Source of the DNA: Chryseobacterium shigense
Lineage (GTDB): Bacteria; Bacteroidota; Bacteroidia; Flavobacteriales; Weeksellaceae
DNA: 64,000 nt
NCBI RefSeq assembly: GCF_014207845.1
Contig: NZ_JACHLC010000001.1
Location: forward strand, 1,116,001 to 1,180,000
Direction of reading: 5' to 3'
Positions within the stretch are counted from its first letter, which is position 1. Every line of letters starts with the position of its first letter. The notes beneath the pieces were generated by a model, which saw only the letters and a program-made list of their open reading frames with translations, did not search any database and was not told the origin of the DNA. Below are positions 49,885 to 59,345 of the stretch, piece by piece. The position numbers and the translations under genes were made by a program.

Positions 49885-51282
49885 CTAGTAATTTATTGTC
49901 AATTGTGTCATTCGTTTTACAAACCTATTTTCGCACTCAATTAATTCGTCCATTGTCTGATTTTCGTCAACATAAATTCCATCTACAATAAAACCTATAT
50001 TGTTGTTGTCGTTTCCGTATAATGAGTTTGAATGGGATTTGTCTAAGTTTAATTTTTTTGATAATGGATAAATAAGACCACTTGCAATTAATTCATTTTT
50101 GTAATAACCCGAATACGAATGTATTTGATGTAAATCCGCTCTATCAACATCTCTATTCTGCATTTCTATTCTCTTAAATTTTGCATCAAGAACAATAATT
50201 TTTCCACTTGTCTTATGTTTCATTATTAAGTCGGGGAAAAAAGACCTGTGATAAAACTGTTTTTGGTAAATCGGAAGTTCAACCTGTCCACTCACAAACC
50301 ATTCGGGAAAATTTCTACTCAAAAGTTTTTCAAGATAGATTTCATATAATTCAGCAATATCAAAAAGATAGCCACTTGTCGTTAAGTTTTGTTTTTCATA
50401 GTCCGGCATTAAGTCTTTATTCAATAAAATAATTTCTGCATACTCCAAAACCTTTTTAAAACCACGATACATTGGATTGTATATAGATTGGTGTCTTTTG
50501 GCTTTTTGTATAGTTTCGTAGTTTACAAAACATCCCGAATATTGCTGTTTCAATAATTGGCATAGTCCCAGCAAACGACTGTGAATTTCTTTTCCAAAAA
50601 CACTTTCTAATTTTCTCAACGCTAAATATAGAACATCTACAATTTCTTGAGCATATATTCGTTCTCTGAAAGTTGTTGTTAGTTTTCCTTGAAACGGAAT
50701 ATCTCTTTTTAAGTAGTCGCTGAAATTTATACTTCCTCTCACTTTTTGGCTTCGCTCTTGCTGTTTTTGGTATTGTTGTGGCAAACCCAAAACGACTACT
50801 TTTTCTAATGACTGAATAAATAAATGAGCAATGATAAATAAGAATTGATTTTCAGTTTCATCTTTTTTAGCTTGTATTTGTTCATTATCTACATAAATGT
50901 CATTTACGAAGTTAAGCATACGCTTTAGAAAAGCGCCACCATACCTTGTTGTAATATTTATTTTACAACCTTTATGAAATAAAATTCCAGCATATAAACC
51001 TGTTTGAATGTAGTATTCTTTCTCCTCTTTTTCTTTAGAATATAATTTTAGAATTAAACGTTCTTCGTCTTCCTTAAAAATTTTGTTGCGTTTGCTTTTG
51101 AAGTTTAATACTTTAACTTGTTTTAATTGCTCTGCACCAAGTTTTAACTCATAGACTGAAGAAAATAATTTTTGTAAATGTTTAACTCCCGATTTGTTTA
51201 CATCAAAAGACTTACTCAAAGTCGATTCTAAAATTGGAGCTTCTTCGTAAAAATTATGATTGACGGGAACACTAATTCTCAT
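49885..51282 (-). CDS. mcrC: McrC-like restriction subunit
   Basis: The 465-residue protein is the nuclease subunit of a McrBC-type modification-dependent (type IV) restriction system. The C-terminal PD-(D/E)xK motif is read as FFPDLIMKH ... IIVLDAKFKRIE (Asp, then Asp-Ala-Lys) at about residues 345-370. The N-terminal half has the beta-rich DUF2357-like fold of McrC. It follows the McrB-like gene with 1 base between, so both are co-made. Base use is more AT-rich than the chromosomal genes to the left, consistent with a cargo gene. Confidence 0.92.
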   Translation of the reverse strand: MRISVPVNHNFYEEAPILESTLSKSFDVNKSGVKHLQKLFSSVYELKLGAEQLKQVKVLNFKSKRNKIFKEDEERLILKLYSKEKEEKEYYIQTGLYAGILFHKGCKINITTRYGGAFLKRMLNFVNDIYVDNEQIQAKKDETENQFLFIIAHLFIQSLEKVVVLGLPQQYQKQQERSQKVRGSINFSDYLKRDIPFQGKLTTTFRERIYAQEIVDVLYLALRKLESVFGKEIHSRLLGLCQLLKQQYSGCFVNYETIQKAKRHQSIYNPMYRGFKKVLEYAEIILLNKDLMPDYEKQNLTTSGYLFDIAELYEIYLEKLLSRNFPEWFVSGQVELPIYQKQFYHRSFFPDLIMKHKTSGKIIVLDAKFKRIEMQNRDVDRADLHQIHSYSGYYKNELIASGLIYPLSKKLNLDKSHSNSLYGNDNNNIGFIVDGIYVDENQTMDELIECENRFVKRMTQLTINY

Positions 51283-51283
51283 T

Positions 51284-53404
51284 TTACTTTATTGTTTCTT
51301 TGAACTTATTCAACGCTTCATCTAACTTGCTATCTAATTCGCTTTCAGCAAATACTGCTCTTAGGTATTCTTTCAATGTTGGTCGCAAGAACAAGTTGAA
51401 TAGAGTTTCAACATTATTTGCCGTAATTTCTTTACGTTTAGCAATGTCTCCAATCTTCATAAAAAAAGAATGACCAAATTCATACGATTTTCCCAAACCT
51501 AAATCGTTAGAAATATAGTTGTTTAATTTTTCACAGGCTTTTACATACTGACCGATATTATGAAACTCATCTTTTCCTTTGAAACGTGTTTCTTCTTCAA
51601 TTACTTCATAATCGCAATCTTTTCCAATCCATTTAAACCTTCTACGAAGAGCTAAGTCAAAAGCATCAATACTTTTGTCCACATCGTTCATCATTCCGAT
51701 AAAAAACACATTTTTAGGAACTCCAAATTTTACGTCTCCATTTATAGCGTTATAATCATATGCTAAATCTTTATATTCAGCAACAGTAGGATTATCTTTA
51801 ATCAACTGTTCAATCAGTGCGGAATACTGTGTTTTTCTTAAATTTCTACCGCTTCCATCATCTCTGTAATCTTTTTCTAATAACGACAATGTTTCGCCAA
51901 ATACAGTTGAAAGATTGGCACGGTTTATTTCATCTACTACGAAGTAAAAATCTTTCTTAGGCTGCTTTTTCGCTTTGATACAAAAGTTCTTAAAGACTCC
52001 ATTTACCAATTCAAAACGAATGTTCCCGTCTTTTGAAACTCCTTTTGGTTTGATACCTTCAATAAAATCTTCGTAAGTAAATGATGGATGAAATTGTAAA
52101 ACTTCGTATCGAGATGTATCACCTTGACATACAAAATCCAAACTATTTTTTGCAGAAAATGTTTTACCTGTTCCTGGAGGTCCATACATTATAACATTCG
52201 GATTATTGATGTCCGCAATGGCTTTAGAGTTTACAAATCTCCACAAAAAACGTGAAAGCAAAACAAGTTCATTTTTATCTTGCTCATTTACTTCTAAAAG
52301 CTTTTTTGCAATAATACAGACTTGATGGTTTTTTGTAAAAATACTTTCAGCATCGCCATCAATAAACTCATTATACAATTCTTCTAGCCACTGTGTAGAA
52401 TAGATGTATAGAAAGTCTGATAAATTATCTAACACCGCCAATTTCATTAAAATCTGTTTGGCACTATAGTTTGCATTTTCAACCAATTGTATTTTTTCCA
52501 ATGGATCGGTTTGTGAGACAATATTTTTCAACAAATCTTTTATGTTCTCGTTGAAATAATTTTCTGCTTCTTGTCGGCTTGCATTTGATTGATTTGTACT
52601 TTTGATGTGATATGTTATGTTGTCATCATTTAATTTCACTTCAAAATTAAAAGCGGTACCAGGCTTTGAAGAGCCCAAAACAATTCTTGTAGCTCGTTCT
52701 AAAAAATTACATAAGTAACCTCCCGGCATTGTTGCTGTGGAACTACTCAAAGTATTTGTATAATCATCCAAACTCAATGTATCATTTAAGATTTTGTCTT
52801 TGTATAATTGCCATTCTGCAATCCTTTTCTCAACTTCGTCATTGCTGAATTTTCTATCTTCTTCTTTTGTTTCAGACTTAAACTTATTCCAAAGCGTTTT
52901 GATTTGAGCTTGTCGTTCTGCTGATAATTTTATGTTTTCCATCAATTGTTTGATAATTTGTTTTTCTAATTCCGCAGCTAACAAGTTTACAATTTTCTTG
53001 TCTGCTTGAACCTCATTAGGTTTTAAATGATAAAGTGTTGCAGGTTGTTTTGATTCGCCCCAAGTACTGTCATTAAAATCAAGCCCTAATTTATCAAGTC
53101 TTTCTTTCGGAATTGTAAACTTTAATTTTCGGTTTTGTACAGTTTCAGGTGTACCATCCAAATGTTCATATTTTGCTTCTGAATCTACAAAACCGCACAA
53201 GAAAAATTTTTTATTTGAGTTTTGTCCTTGTGCAATTAATATGACATCACCAATTCGGATATCATTTTTGAACATTTGCCCAAAACGATGTTGATCATCA
53301 TACCCAATAAATGCCCTCTTTAAATTATTAATGGCGTTTTTCCACTCTGTTTCATCTGCACCATTCATTACGTTTGGCGATAGTACCCAATACTTTCTTT
53401 TCAT
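51284..53404 (-). CDS. mcrB: McrB-like AAA+ GTPase with EVE-like sensor domain
   Basis: The 706-residue protein has at its N-terminus (about 1-125) an EVE/PUA-like fold, MKRKYWVLSPNVMNG ... IRIGDVILIAQGQNSNKKFFLCGFV, which in such systems reads modified cytosines. A helical linker follows, then the AAA+ domain with Walker A MYGPPGTGKTFSAKN (about 406) and Walker B FYFVVDEINRANLSTVFGETLSLLEKD (about 488), sensor FIGMMNDVDKSIDAFDLALRRRF. McrB proteins hydrolyse GTP and translocate DNA for McrC. Together they restrict DNA with modified bases such as phage DNA. Confidence 0.93.
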   Translation of the reverse strand: MKRKYWVLSPNVMNGADETEWKNAINNLKRAFIGYDDQHRFGQMFKNDIRIGDVILIAQGQNSNKKFFLCGFVDSEAKYEHLDGTPETVQNRKLKFTIPKERLDKLGLDFNDSTWGESKQPATLYHLKPNEVQADKKIVNLLAAELEKQIIKQLMENIKLSAERQAQIKTLWNKFKSETKEEDRKFSNDEVEKRIAEWQLYKDKILNDTLSLDDYTNTLSSSTATMPGGYLCNFLERATRIVLGSSKPGTAFNFEVKLNDDNITYHIKSTNQSNASRQEAENYFNENIKDLLKNIVSQTDPLEKIQLVENANYSAKQILMKLAVLDNLSDFLYIYSTQWLEELYNEFIDGDAESIFTKNHQVCIIAKKLLEVNEQDKNELVLLSRFLWRFVNSKAIADINNPNVIMYGPPGTGKTFSAKNSLDFVCQGDTSRYEVLQFHPSFTYEDFIEGIKPKGVSKDGNIRFELVNGVFKNFCIKAKKQPKKDFYFVVDEINRANLSTVFGETLSLLEKDYRDDGSGRNLRKTQYSALIEQLIKDNPTVAEYKDLAYDYNAINGDVKFGVPKNVFFIGMMNDVDKSIDAFDLALRRRFKWIGKDCDYEVIEEETRFKGKDEFHNIGQYVKACEKLNNYISNDLGLGKSYEFGHSFFMKIGDIAKRKEITANNVETLFNLFLRPTLKEYLRAVFAESELDSKLDEALNKFKETIK

Positions 53405-53594
53405 TTAATTTGTTACTTTTCTTAGTGGCTACGAGAGTAATAGTTTGTCACAATGACAGATTTTAATGCATTATAAGATTTGGTATAGACTATAGCAACC
53501 CCTAAACAATTTCGTTTATATATTATACCTCAGTTGAAACATATAAACCCTGCTGAAAGTGCAAACAATTTTACTTATTTAGATTACATCCCGT

Positions 53595-55334
53595 TTATAA
53601 AACAAAAGGTTTAATTGATTCTGACAGTGTAGCTGCAATGGTAGGAAACCAACTTTTGCATAATTCCTCCAATGTTGTACTCTTTTTGTCGGGCGGAGTT
53701 TTTTTTACCGTTTCTACTATTTCTAATAGCTTACTTGTTTGTTCAACGTTTAGACCATATTGCTGACTAAAATCATTGATATTTACTTCACCGTGATTGT
53801 CATTAAAATTAATATTTGCCATAGTTTCTGTAATTAATATATTATTATGAATTGAAAAATTAATGCGATTTGAAATTTGTTCAATAAAAAGATTTACTTG
53901 TTCTTCTGTTTTTTTATCAATAGAAATGGAATTTAACACATTTGAAACCTCATACTTATTCATTTTATTCTGAATAATTCTTAACCCTAACTTCTTCCAC
54001 CAACTGTCCAGCTCAATAAGGCAATCTAAAAGTTCTGTATTTTGAGAAACGATGGCTGTTTTGACTATTGCAGATAGATTATTTAGTGTTTCCCATATTT
54101 TTATCTCATTTTTTTGTATTCTTATGTAAAATTCTTCTAATTCTAATTTTTCATCTGTAAAATAATAATAACGTACAAAGTCTTTCTTTTGCTCTACAAT
54201 TTCTACTCCTAAATTTGTAGATTCTATAAGTTTAAAGTAATTACAGAAAACATTTGTAAGGTCTAAAATGAAATTCTGGTTTGCTTCTGATGTTTCTATT
54301 ATGAAATCTTCAGTTCTGCAACTATATTTACTGCAACTTGGTGATATTGATACAATGTTTGGATTTTCCTTTTCAAGCTCAAGCAACTTAATTTTATTAT
54401 CCAAATAGATTGTATTCAAGTCGAAATTTTCAAAAGAGATTAAGCCTTTGGGCGTTTGTTTGTAGTAAAAAGCCATTTCGCTTTTTACCATTTTATCCAT
54501 TGGTTTCTTTCCTCTAAATAGAATTTTCCCTGTTTCATTTATTATATTATTTCCAAAAGTTACTCCGCTATAAAAATTGTTCAAATTTTCAGGTAGTAAA
54601 AACTCCGTTTCTCTAATGCCTATTAAACCGTTAACTACATTATTCTCAAATAAAAACTCATTTAGCATATTACATTTGTCAAAAATAACTTCTTGATTAA
54701 GGGTATTACCATCTATAGCAACCCTTGGGGTGAAAGATGAGTTCTCAAATGTAACTGAGTGGATTTTGCTATTTTTTATAGATAACTCGCAGCTTGGAGA
54801 ATTTAAAGGATTGTTGAAAATACAATTTTCAAAATAAGAAGCTCCATTAAATTCTGATGTTTTTATGCTTAAGCTGTAATCAAATATTGAGTTAGAACCG
54901 TAAATATTAAAGCCAATATTGACAGACTCAAATAAAACTAAATCAGAAAAATGGCTATTCATCAAATTAATAGAAGATGTGCTGATATTTATCAATTTAA
55001 ATTTTCCATAAAAATTAGAGTTTGATAAGTCTATCGAGTTGTTAAATTCCATATTATTTAATAGCAAATCTTCAGTAAAAACAAAACCTACAAAATCATA
55101 TTTCCAGAATATTTTATCCGTATCTTTAAAAACCAATGAAATAGTTGAAAGTAATTTTTCAAAATATGTTTCGAATGAATTTTTTGATTTGAATTCTTTG
55201 TCTCTACTATGAAAAATACAATACCCCTCATTATCAAGAGGTAATTCAAGGAACTGTGGCTTACTTTTATCAGAGTAATAACAAGTTTTCCCATCGTTAT
55301 TTCTTCCTTTATTTTTGTATATATAGTTGCACAT
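53595..55334 (-). CDS. Large pentapeptide-like protein, putative defence-island cargo
   Basis: The start at 55334 (MCNYIYKNKG) is used; a start 13 codons upstream adds only a hydrophobic leader. The 579-residue protein opens with a Cys/His cluster (C2, KTCYYSD, GYCIFHS) that may bind zinc. Residues about 95-310 form degenerate solenoid repeats of the A/S-N/D-F-x-x pentapeptide kind (SNFYGKFKLIN, NSHFSDLVLFES, FENCIFNNP). The C-terminal part is helical and ends in a compact domain (VEQTSKLLEIVETVKKTPPDKK ... TIAATLSESIKP). I know no function. It lies upstream of McrB on the same strand with 190 bases between. Confidence 0.8.
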   Translation of the reverse strand: MCNYIYKNKGRNNDGKTCYYSDKSKPQFLELPLDNEGYCIFHSRDKEFKSKNSFETYFEKLLSTISLVFKDTDKIFWKYDFVGFVFTEDLLLNNMEFNNSIDLSNSNFYGKFKLINISTSSINLMNSHFSDLVLFESVNIGFNIYGSNSIFDYSLSIKTSEFNGASYFENCIFNNPLNSPSCELSIKNSKIHSVTFENSSFTPRVAIDGNTLNQEVIFDKCNMLNEFLFENNVVNGLIGIRETEFLLPENLNNFYSGVTFGNNIINETGKILFRGKKPMDKMVKSEMAFYYKQTPKGLISFENFDLNTIYLDNKIKLLELEKENPNIVSISPSCSKYSCRTEDFIIETSEANQNFILDLTNVFCNYFKLIESTNLGVEIVEQKKDFVRYYYFTDEKLELEEFYIRIQKNEIKIWETLNNLSAIVKTAIVSQNTELLDCLIELDSWWKKLGLRIIQNKMNKYEVSNVLNSISIDKKTEEQVNLFIEQISNRINFSIHNNILITETMANINFNDNHGEVNINDFSQQYGLNVEQTSKLLEIVETVKKTPPDKKSTTLEELCKSWFPTIAATLSESIKPFVL

Positions 55335-55456
55335 CTTCGTTCTTAGAGTTATGATTTTTATTCTTAATAACAAATATACTTCTTATTATATATCCTTCAA
55401 GTTATTCTAATTAAATATTTTCACGCATAAAAATACTACAAAGTTTAATCATTTTA

Positions 55457-56140
55457 CCAGTGAAAAATTACTCAGGGCTTAGTAACTAGCCTATAAAGAA
55501 TAATGTAAGGTTCAATCTGCACCTGTAAAAAATAATTTAAGGTTACACTTCCAAGCCTATAAAGAATAATACAAGGTTCAATTTGTAAACTATAAAAAGT
55601 AACATAGGGTTTTGCTTCCAACCTATAAAGAATAATGCAAGATTAAACTATCAAGCTATAAAAAATAATGTAGGGTTCAGCCGCTTAACTATAAAGAATA
55701 ATATATGGATTAATGCTCAACCTATAAAAAATACTGTAGGGTACAAACCACTTACCAGTAAAAAATACTTTAAGGTACAAGTAATAACCTATAAAAAATA
55801 ATGTCGGGTTTAATCGTCAACCTATAAAAAATACTACAAGGTTAATTACCAAGCTGTAAAAATTAATGTAAGGTTCAAACTGCCCACCTATAAAAAATAC
55901 TACAAGGTTAAGCCACTTACCAGTAAAAAATACTTTAAGGTACAAGTAATAACCTATAAAGAATAATGTAGGGTTTAATCGTCAACCTATAAAAAATACT
56001 ACAAGGTTAACTACCAAGCTGTAAAAATTAATGTAAGGTTCAAACTGCCCACCTGTAAAGAATAATGCAAGGTTAAGCCACTAACCCATAAAAAATAATA
56101 TAGGGTTCAACTGCTGACCTATAAAAAATAATGCAGGGTA
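55457..56140. repeat. Non-coding tandem array, about 21 units of 32-34 bp
   Basis: Every 32-34 bases the sequence returns to CCTATAAA(G/A)AATAATGTA followed by AGGTT, with about 10-14 more variable bases (often ending CAA, CTTA or CCA). Units begin for example at 55490, 55522, 55556 and 55589. Each unit is a weak hairpin: AACC ... GGTT flanks the A/T-rich loop, and two units have TACC ... GGTA instead while one has AACCC ... GGGTT, so the arms change together. A block of five units (55748-55912) is repeated directly (55913-56077) with a few changes, exactly 165 bases away. All six frames carry stops. It is neither a CRISPR array (units diverged, no fixed spacer length) nor a coding repeat. 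Confidence 0.85.
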
Positions 56141-56533
56141 TTCATTTCCTATTCCAAAAATCAGATTTCCAAAAATAAATACTGATAATCAACAACTTAT
56201 TAAAATCAGGGTAACTTCATTATCCACTTTTCAGAACTCTGAAAAAATCAGCCCATTTATTAAGCAAGATGTGTCTTTGTATATACAAACTTTTCAAGTT
56301 TTATATCCAAAGACCCTCTTGCCTTTTTTGCAAAAAGGGGAAAAAACTGCGGAACTTGTTTTTTTAGATAAATCAGGTATAAGAATCCAAATTAGTACAA
56401 TTTATTCTTTTTTAATCCACGCCTATTCCAAACTAATCCAGACTAGTCTTATTCAGTCCAACGTCCTTGAATACTATTGTTTTCACGAGTTTGATGTTCC
56501 AATTTTGCAGAGGAAATTTTAATCAAAAAAACA
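56141..56533. other. Gap after the repeat array
   Basis: No convincing gene. An 83-codon GTG frame (56271-56522) has no similarity I can recognise and is probably chance. The 3' end should hold the promoter of the secreted-protein gene at 56534; a TAnnTTTG-like AATTTTG lies at about 56501. Confidence 0.35.
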
Positions 56534-57328
56534 ATGAAAACAATGATTTATTTTTTTCTGCCATTTATCGGAATGTCTGTTCAAGGACAGGTGGGCATCA
56601 ACACTCAAACGCCTGAAACTACTTTGGAAGTGGTAGGAAAACCAAATGACACCAATCATTTTGATGGAATCATTCCTCCCCGCATTACAGGAAATCAATT
56701 AGCAACAAAAACATATTCAATTGCTAAAAAAGGAGCTGTTGTTTTTGCCACAACTTCCGCTTCCAATTTATCGGGTCAGGTCAAAAATATTACCGAAGCC
56801 GCACCCTATTATTTTGACGGGAATTTATGGCAACCATTTTCAAAAGAGATAGCTCCTATTGAATATCAGATTATTTTATCATTTGATCCAAATAGTACAA
56901 CTGCACTTACCGCAACTTCCACTTGGTCTGCACCTGTTAATTATTCTGGAAACACGAATGCTTATTTGACATCTACAAAAACGTATACTATTGGAACTAA
57001 AAATTTTGGAGGATTGAAAGGAGGTGTTTTATTTAGAAAAGTTCAAGGAATTGTAAATGTGAGATTTCAAATATATCGATCAAGTGATTCATCACCAATT
57101 TCGGGGAATGCCTTTATGAATATATCAAATATTTACAGTGATATAGGATATATTCCTAATCAGATTGTTTTACTGCATACTGAAAATTCAAGCCAATTTT
57201 TTCCTGCATTGCTTGAAAACTATGCCATCCAAATTCCTCAGACATCTTTATCTGCAATGTCTACATCATACTATACCTACGGAGAAGTTCAAGGATATTC
57301 TAACAGGATTAAACCTTTTTTACCATAA
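56534..57328 (+). CDS. Secreted cargo protein related to the chromosomal head-domain family
   Basis: The 264-residue protein has a signal peptide (MKTMIYFFLPFIGMSVQGQ) and the same QVGINTQTPETTLEVVGK head as the three C1q-like paralogs at 37.3-39.9 kb, followed by GIIPPRITGNQLATKTYS, which is typical of tail-fibre-like surface proteins in Chryseobacterium. The C-terminal half is beta-rich but lacks the clear T-G-x-F-x-A-P C1q signature. It sits between the array and the mobilisation genes, so it is carried by the mobile element. Function is unknown. Confidence 0.8.
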   Translation: MKTMIYFFLPFIGMSVQGQVGINTQTPETTLEVVGKPNDTNHFDGIIPPRITGNQLATKTYSIAKKGAVVFATTSASNLSGQVKNITEAAPYYFDGNLWQPFSKEIAPIEYQIILSFDPNSTTALTATSTWSAPVNYSGNTNAYLTSTKTYTIGTKNFGGLKGGVLFRKVQGIVNVRFQIYRSSDSSPISGNAFMNISNIYSDIGYIPNQIVLLHTENSSQFFPALLENYAIQIPQTSLSAMSTSYYTYGEVQGYSNRIKPFLP

Positions 57329-57412
57329 CCATAATTGTTAAATAAAATGAATTGCAATGATGATATTACTTATAAATGATAGAAAATAAAATGACTTATC
57401 CTAAATGAACAA

Positions 57413-57772
57413 ATGGAGAACGACGGAAAAGAAGGGCTGATTCTCATAAGAATTCAAAAAAACCGAAAGGAACACTGGAAAAAAATCTGTTTAGAAAAAC
57501 AAATTTCCTTAACCAATTTAATCATTGATTCGGTAGAAAACAGAATGATGGATAATGAGAGAAAAAAAGTATTAGCGTTCATTGAAAAACAAGACAACAT
57601 CTTTGTAAAAATCGAAACCAATATCAATCAGATTGCAAAAATGGTGAATGGTCAAAAGTTCATTTCAGAGAATGAATTACAGAAATTCTCTAACCAGCTT
57701 ACTGAAATCGCAAAGTTGAAAGCCCAGCAGAATGAAGTTTTTATCAACATCTATTCAATGCTTGGAAAATGA
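57413..57772 (+). CDS. Mobilisation accessory protein (MobC/MobA-like)
   Basis: The 119-residue protein has an N-terminal ribbon-helix-helix-like segment (LILIRIQKNRKEHWKKICLEKQISLTNLIID) and a C-terminal coiled helix (INQIAKMVNGQKFISENELQKFSNQL), the layout of relaxosome accessory proteins of the MobC family. Its stop overlaps the relaxase start by 4 bases. It should bind oriT DNA and help the relaxase nick it. Confidence 0.85.
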   Translation: MENDGKEGLILIRIQKNRKEHWKKICLEKQISLTNLIIDSVENRMMDNERKKVLAFIEKQDNIFVKIETNINQIAKMVNGQKFISENELQKFSNQLTEIAKLKAQQNEVFINIYSMLGK

Positions 57773-59247
57773 TTGTGAAATTGATGAAACCCGCAAGTTC
57801 TAATTTCCCTGGAATACAGTACAACGATAAAAAAATAGATAAAGGAAAAGGCGAACTGATGCTGATGAAAAATTTCCCTTCATTCATCAACGAATCGAGC
57901 AGCAAGGAAGAAGTAAAGTCCTACTTGGCTTCAGTTTCTAAAAACGAAAAGGTAAAAAAGCCACAATTCCACGCTGCTTTATCCACAAAGTTCAGGGAAC
58001 ATTCCAAAGAAGAGCTTACGAAAATCGCTGAAAACTTTATGGATGAAATGGGTTATGGGAATCAGCCGTTCATCGTGGTTTTTCACAACGACACTGAAAA
58101 CAATCACGTCCATATTGTTTCAACAAGAGTCGATAAACAGACTGGGAAAAAGATTAACGACAGTTACGAAAAGCTGAAATCACAGAGAGCTTTAGCCAAA
58201 GTAATGGAAAAAATATACGGAATAAGCAATGTAGAAAATATTAATAAGCTTCTGAGTTACCGGATCAGTTCTTTAAAACAATTGGAACTTTTACTAGAAA
58301 GAAATGGATTCCGGTTAGCTCAGAACAAAGAAGATGAAACCCAATTGGATATTCTCAAAAACGGAGTTCGAGAAAAAACCTTTTCTGGAAATCAGATCGT
58401 TTTTGACAACAAAAAGAATGAAAACAGAACAAAACAGATTAAAGCGATCCTGTCAAAATACAAAGACCTATTTTCCAACAAGGTTTTTAAAGTTCAGGAT
58501 TTTAGAAAACAGGAAGCAATGCTTCCAGAAGAAAAACAGAATGAAGAAACCGAGCCGAAAATCGAATTTGAAAGTGAGCTACAGAAAAAGCTGAAAGACA
58601 CCTTTGGAATTGATGTGGTTTTCCATCAAGTCGATAAAAAATATCAAAGCGAAGGGAAATTGGAGGGCGAACTCCGCCCTTTCGGATATTCTTTGATTGA
58701 TAACAGAACTGGAACGATGTACAAAGGAAGTGAGATTATGAAAATGAATGAATTATTTGAATTCACTTCCGTGATGATGGACAAAAGGCTCTTTGAGCGA
58801 TTGAAAGATTTTAACATTCCAAACAAAGAAACTAAATCTGTTCTCATAAATTATTTAAAATATAAATATCCCGAAAGTGAACTGTATGACTTTATGCTTT
58901 TCGAGAACAAAAAATTTAAAAATAAGGAAATATTCAGTGCTGTCAGAGATGACGTGAAAGAATATCTCAAAACCCAAAATAACGATGATGTAAGCATCAT
59001 AAAATTAGAGGACGGAAAATATTACATCATTCATTCCAAGCTCCACTACATCGGAGAATTGGAAACATTAATTGGAGAAAAACAGTTTCAAAACTTTTTA
59101 AACCCAGTTGTGAAGGCTGAAAACAAAAAAGAATATGGTTTGGAAAAGGTCATTGATGATTTCCTGTTTGATATGATGAAATCTTCAGCAACAGCGAAAG
59201 ATCCAGCCGAAGAGGAACTCAAAAAACGTAGAAAAAAGAAAAGATAA
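57769..59247 (+). CDS. Relaxase/mobilisation nuclease
   Basis: The 492-residue protein has the relaxase metal motif FHNDTENNHVHIVSTRV (H-x-x-x-x-x-x-H-x-H region, about residues 104-120), preceded by PQFHAALS, as in MOBP/Bacteroidetes MobB relaxases. The Tyr nucleophile is probably near the N-terminus (GIQYNDKK). The C-terminal half is charged and helical and ends in a basic KKRRKKKR tail. It nicks oriT and leads the strand into the recipient. It is translationally coupled to the MobC-like gene. Confidence 0.9.
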   Translation: MIVKLMKPASSNFPGIQYNDKKIDKGKGELMLMKNFPSFINESSSKEEVKSYLASVSKNEKVKKPQFHAALSTKFREHSKEELTKIAENFMDEMGYGNQPFIVVFHNDTENNHVHIVSTRVDKQTGKKINDSYEKLKSQRALAKVMEKIYGISNVENINKLLSYRISSLKQLELLLERNGFRLAQNKEDETQLDILKNGVREKTFSGNQIVFDNKKNENRTKQIKAILSKYKDLFSNKVFKVQDFRKQEAMLPEEKQNEETEPKIEFESELQKKLKDTFGIDVVFHQVDKKYQSEGKLEGELRPFGYSLIDNRTGTMYKGSEIMKMNELFEFTSVMMDKRLFERLKDFNIPNKETKSVLINYLKYKYPESELYDFMLFENKKFKNKEIFSAVRDDVKEYLKTQNNDDVSIIKLEDGKYYIIHSKLHYIGELETLIGEKQFQNFLNPVVKAENKKEYGLEKVIDDFLFDMMKSSATAKDPAEEELKKRRKKKR

Positions 59248-59248
59248 A

Positions 59249-59344
59249 GTTGATGATTGTCGGTTAATAGTTGATAGAAAAATCAGCTTACACATTTTCA
59301 AACCGACAACAGGCAACCATCAACCGACAACTAAAAACTAAAGG
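59249..59344. repeat. Repeated leader motifs of the conjugation genes
   Basis: CAACCATCAACCGACAACTA at 59314-59333 returns, with one change, at 60028-60047 (CAACCATCAACTGACAACTA), in both cases about 10 bases before a start codon. The first copy also faces an inverted relative, GATTGTCGGTTAATAGTTGA (59255-59274). They look like small dispersed palindromes or shared translation/regulatory leaders. Confidence 0.5.
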
Positions 59345-59345
59345 T

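Noticed and set aside
55457..56140. CRISPR array
   Set aside because: The repeated half is diverged between units, the variable half is only 10-14 bases and itself recurs, and no cas genes are present.
56271..56522. 83-codon reading frame after the array
   Set aside because: It needs a GTG start, has no recognisable domain, and lies in AT-rich DNA before a secreted-protein gene.
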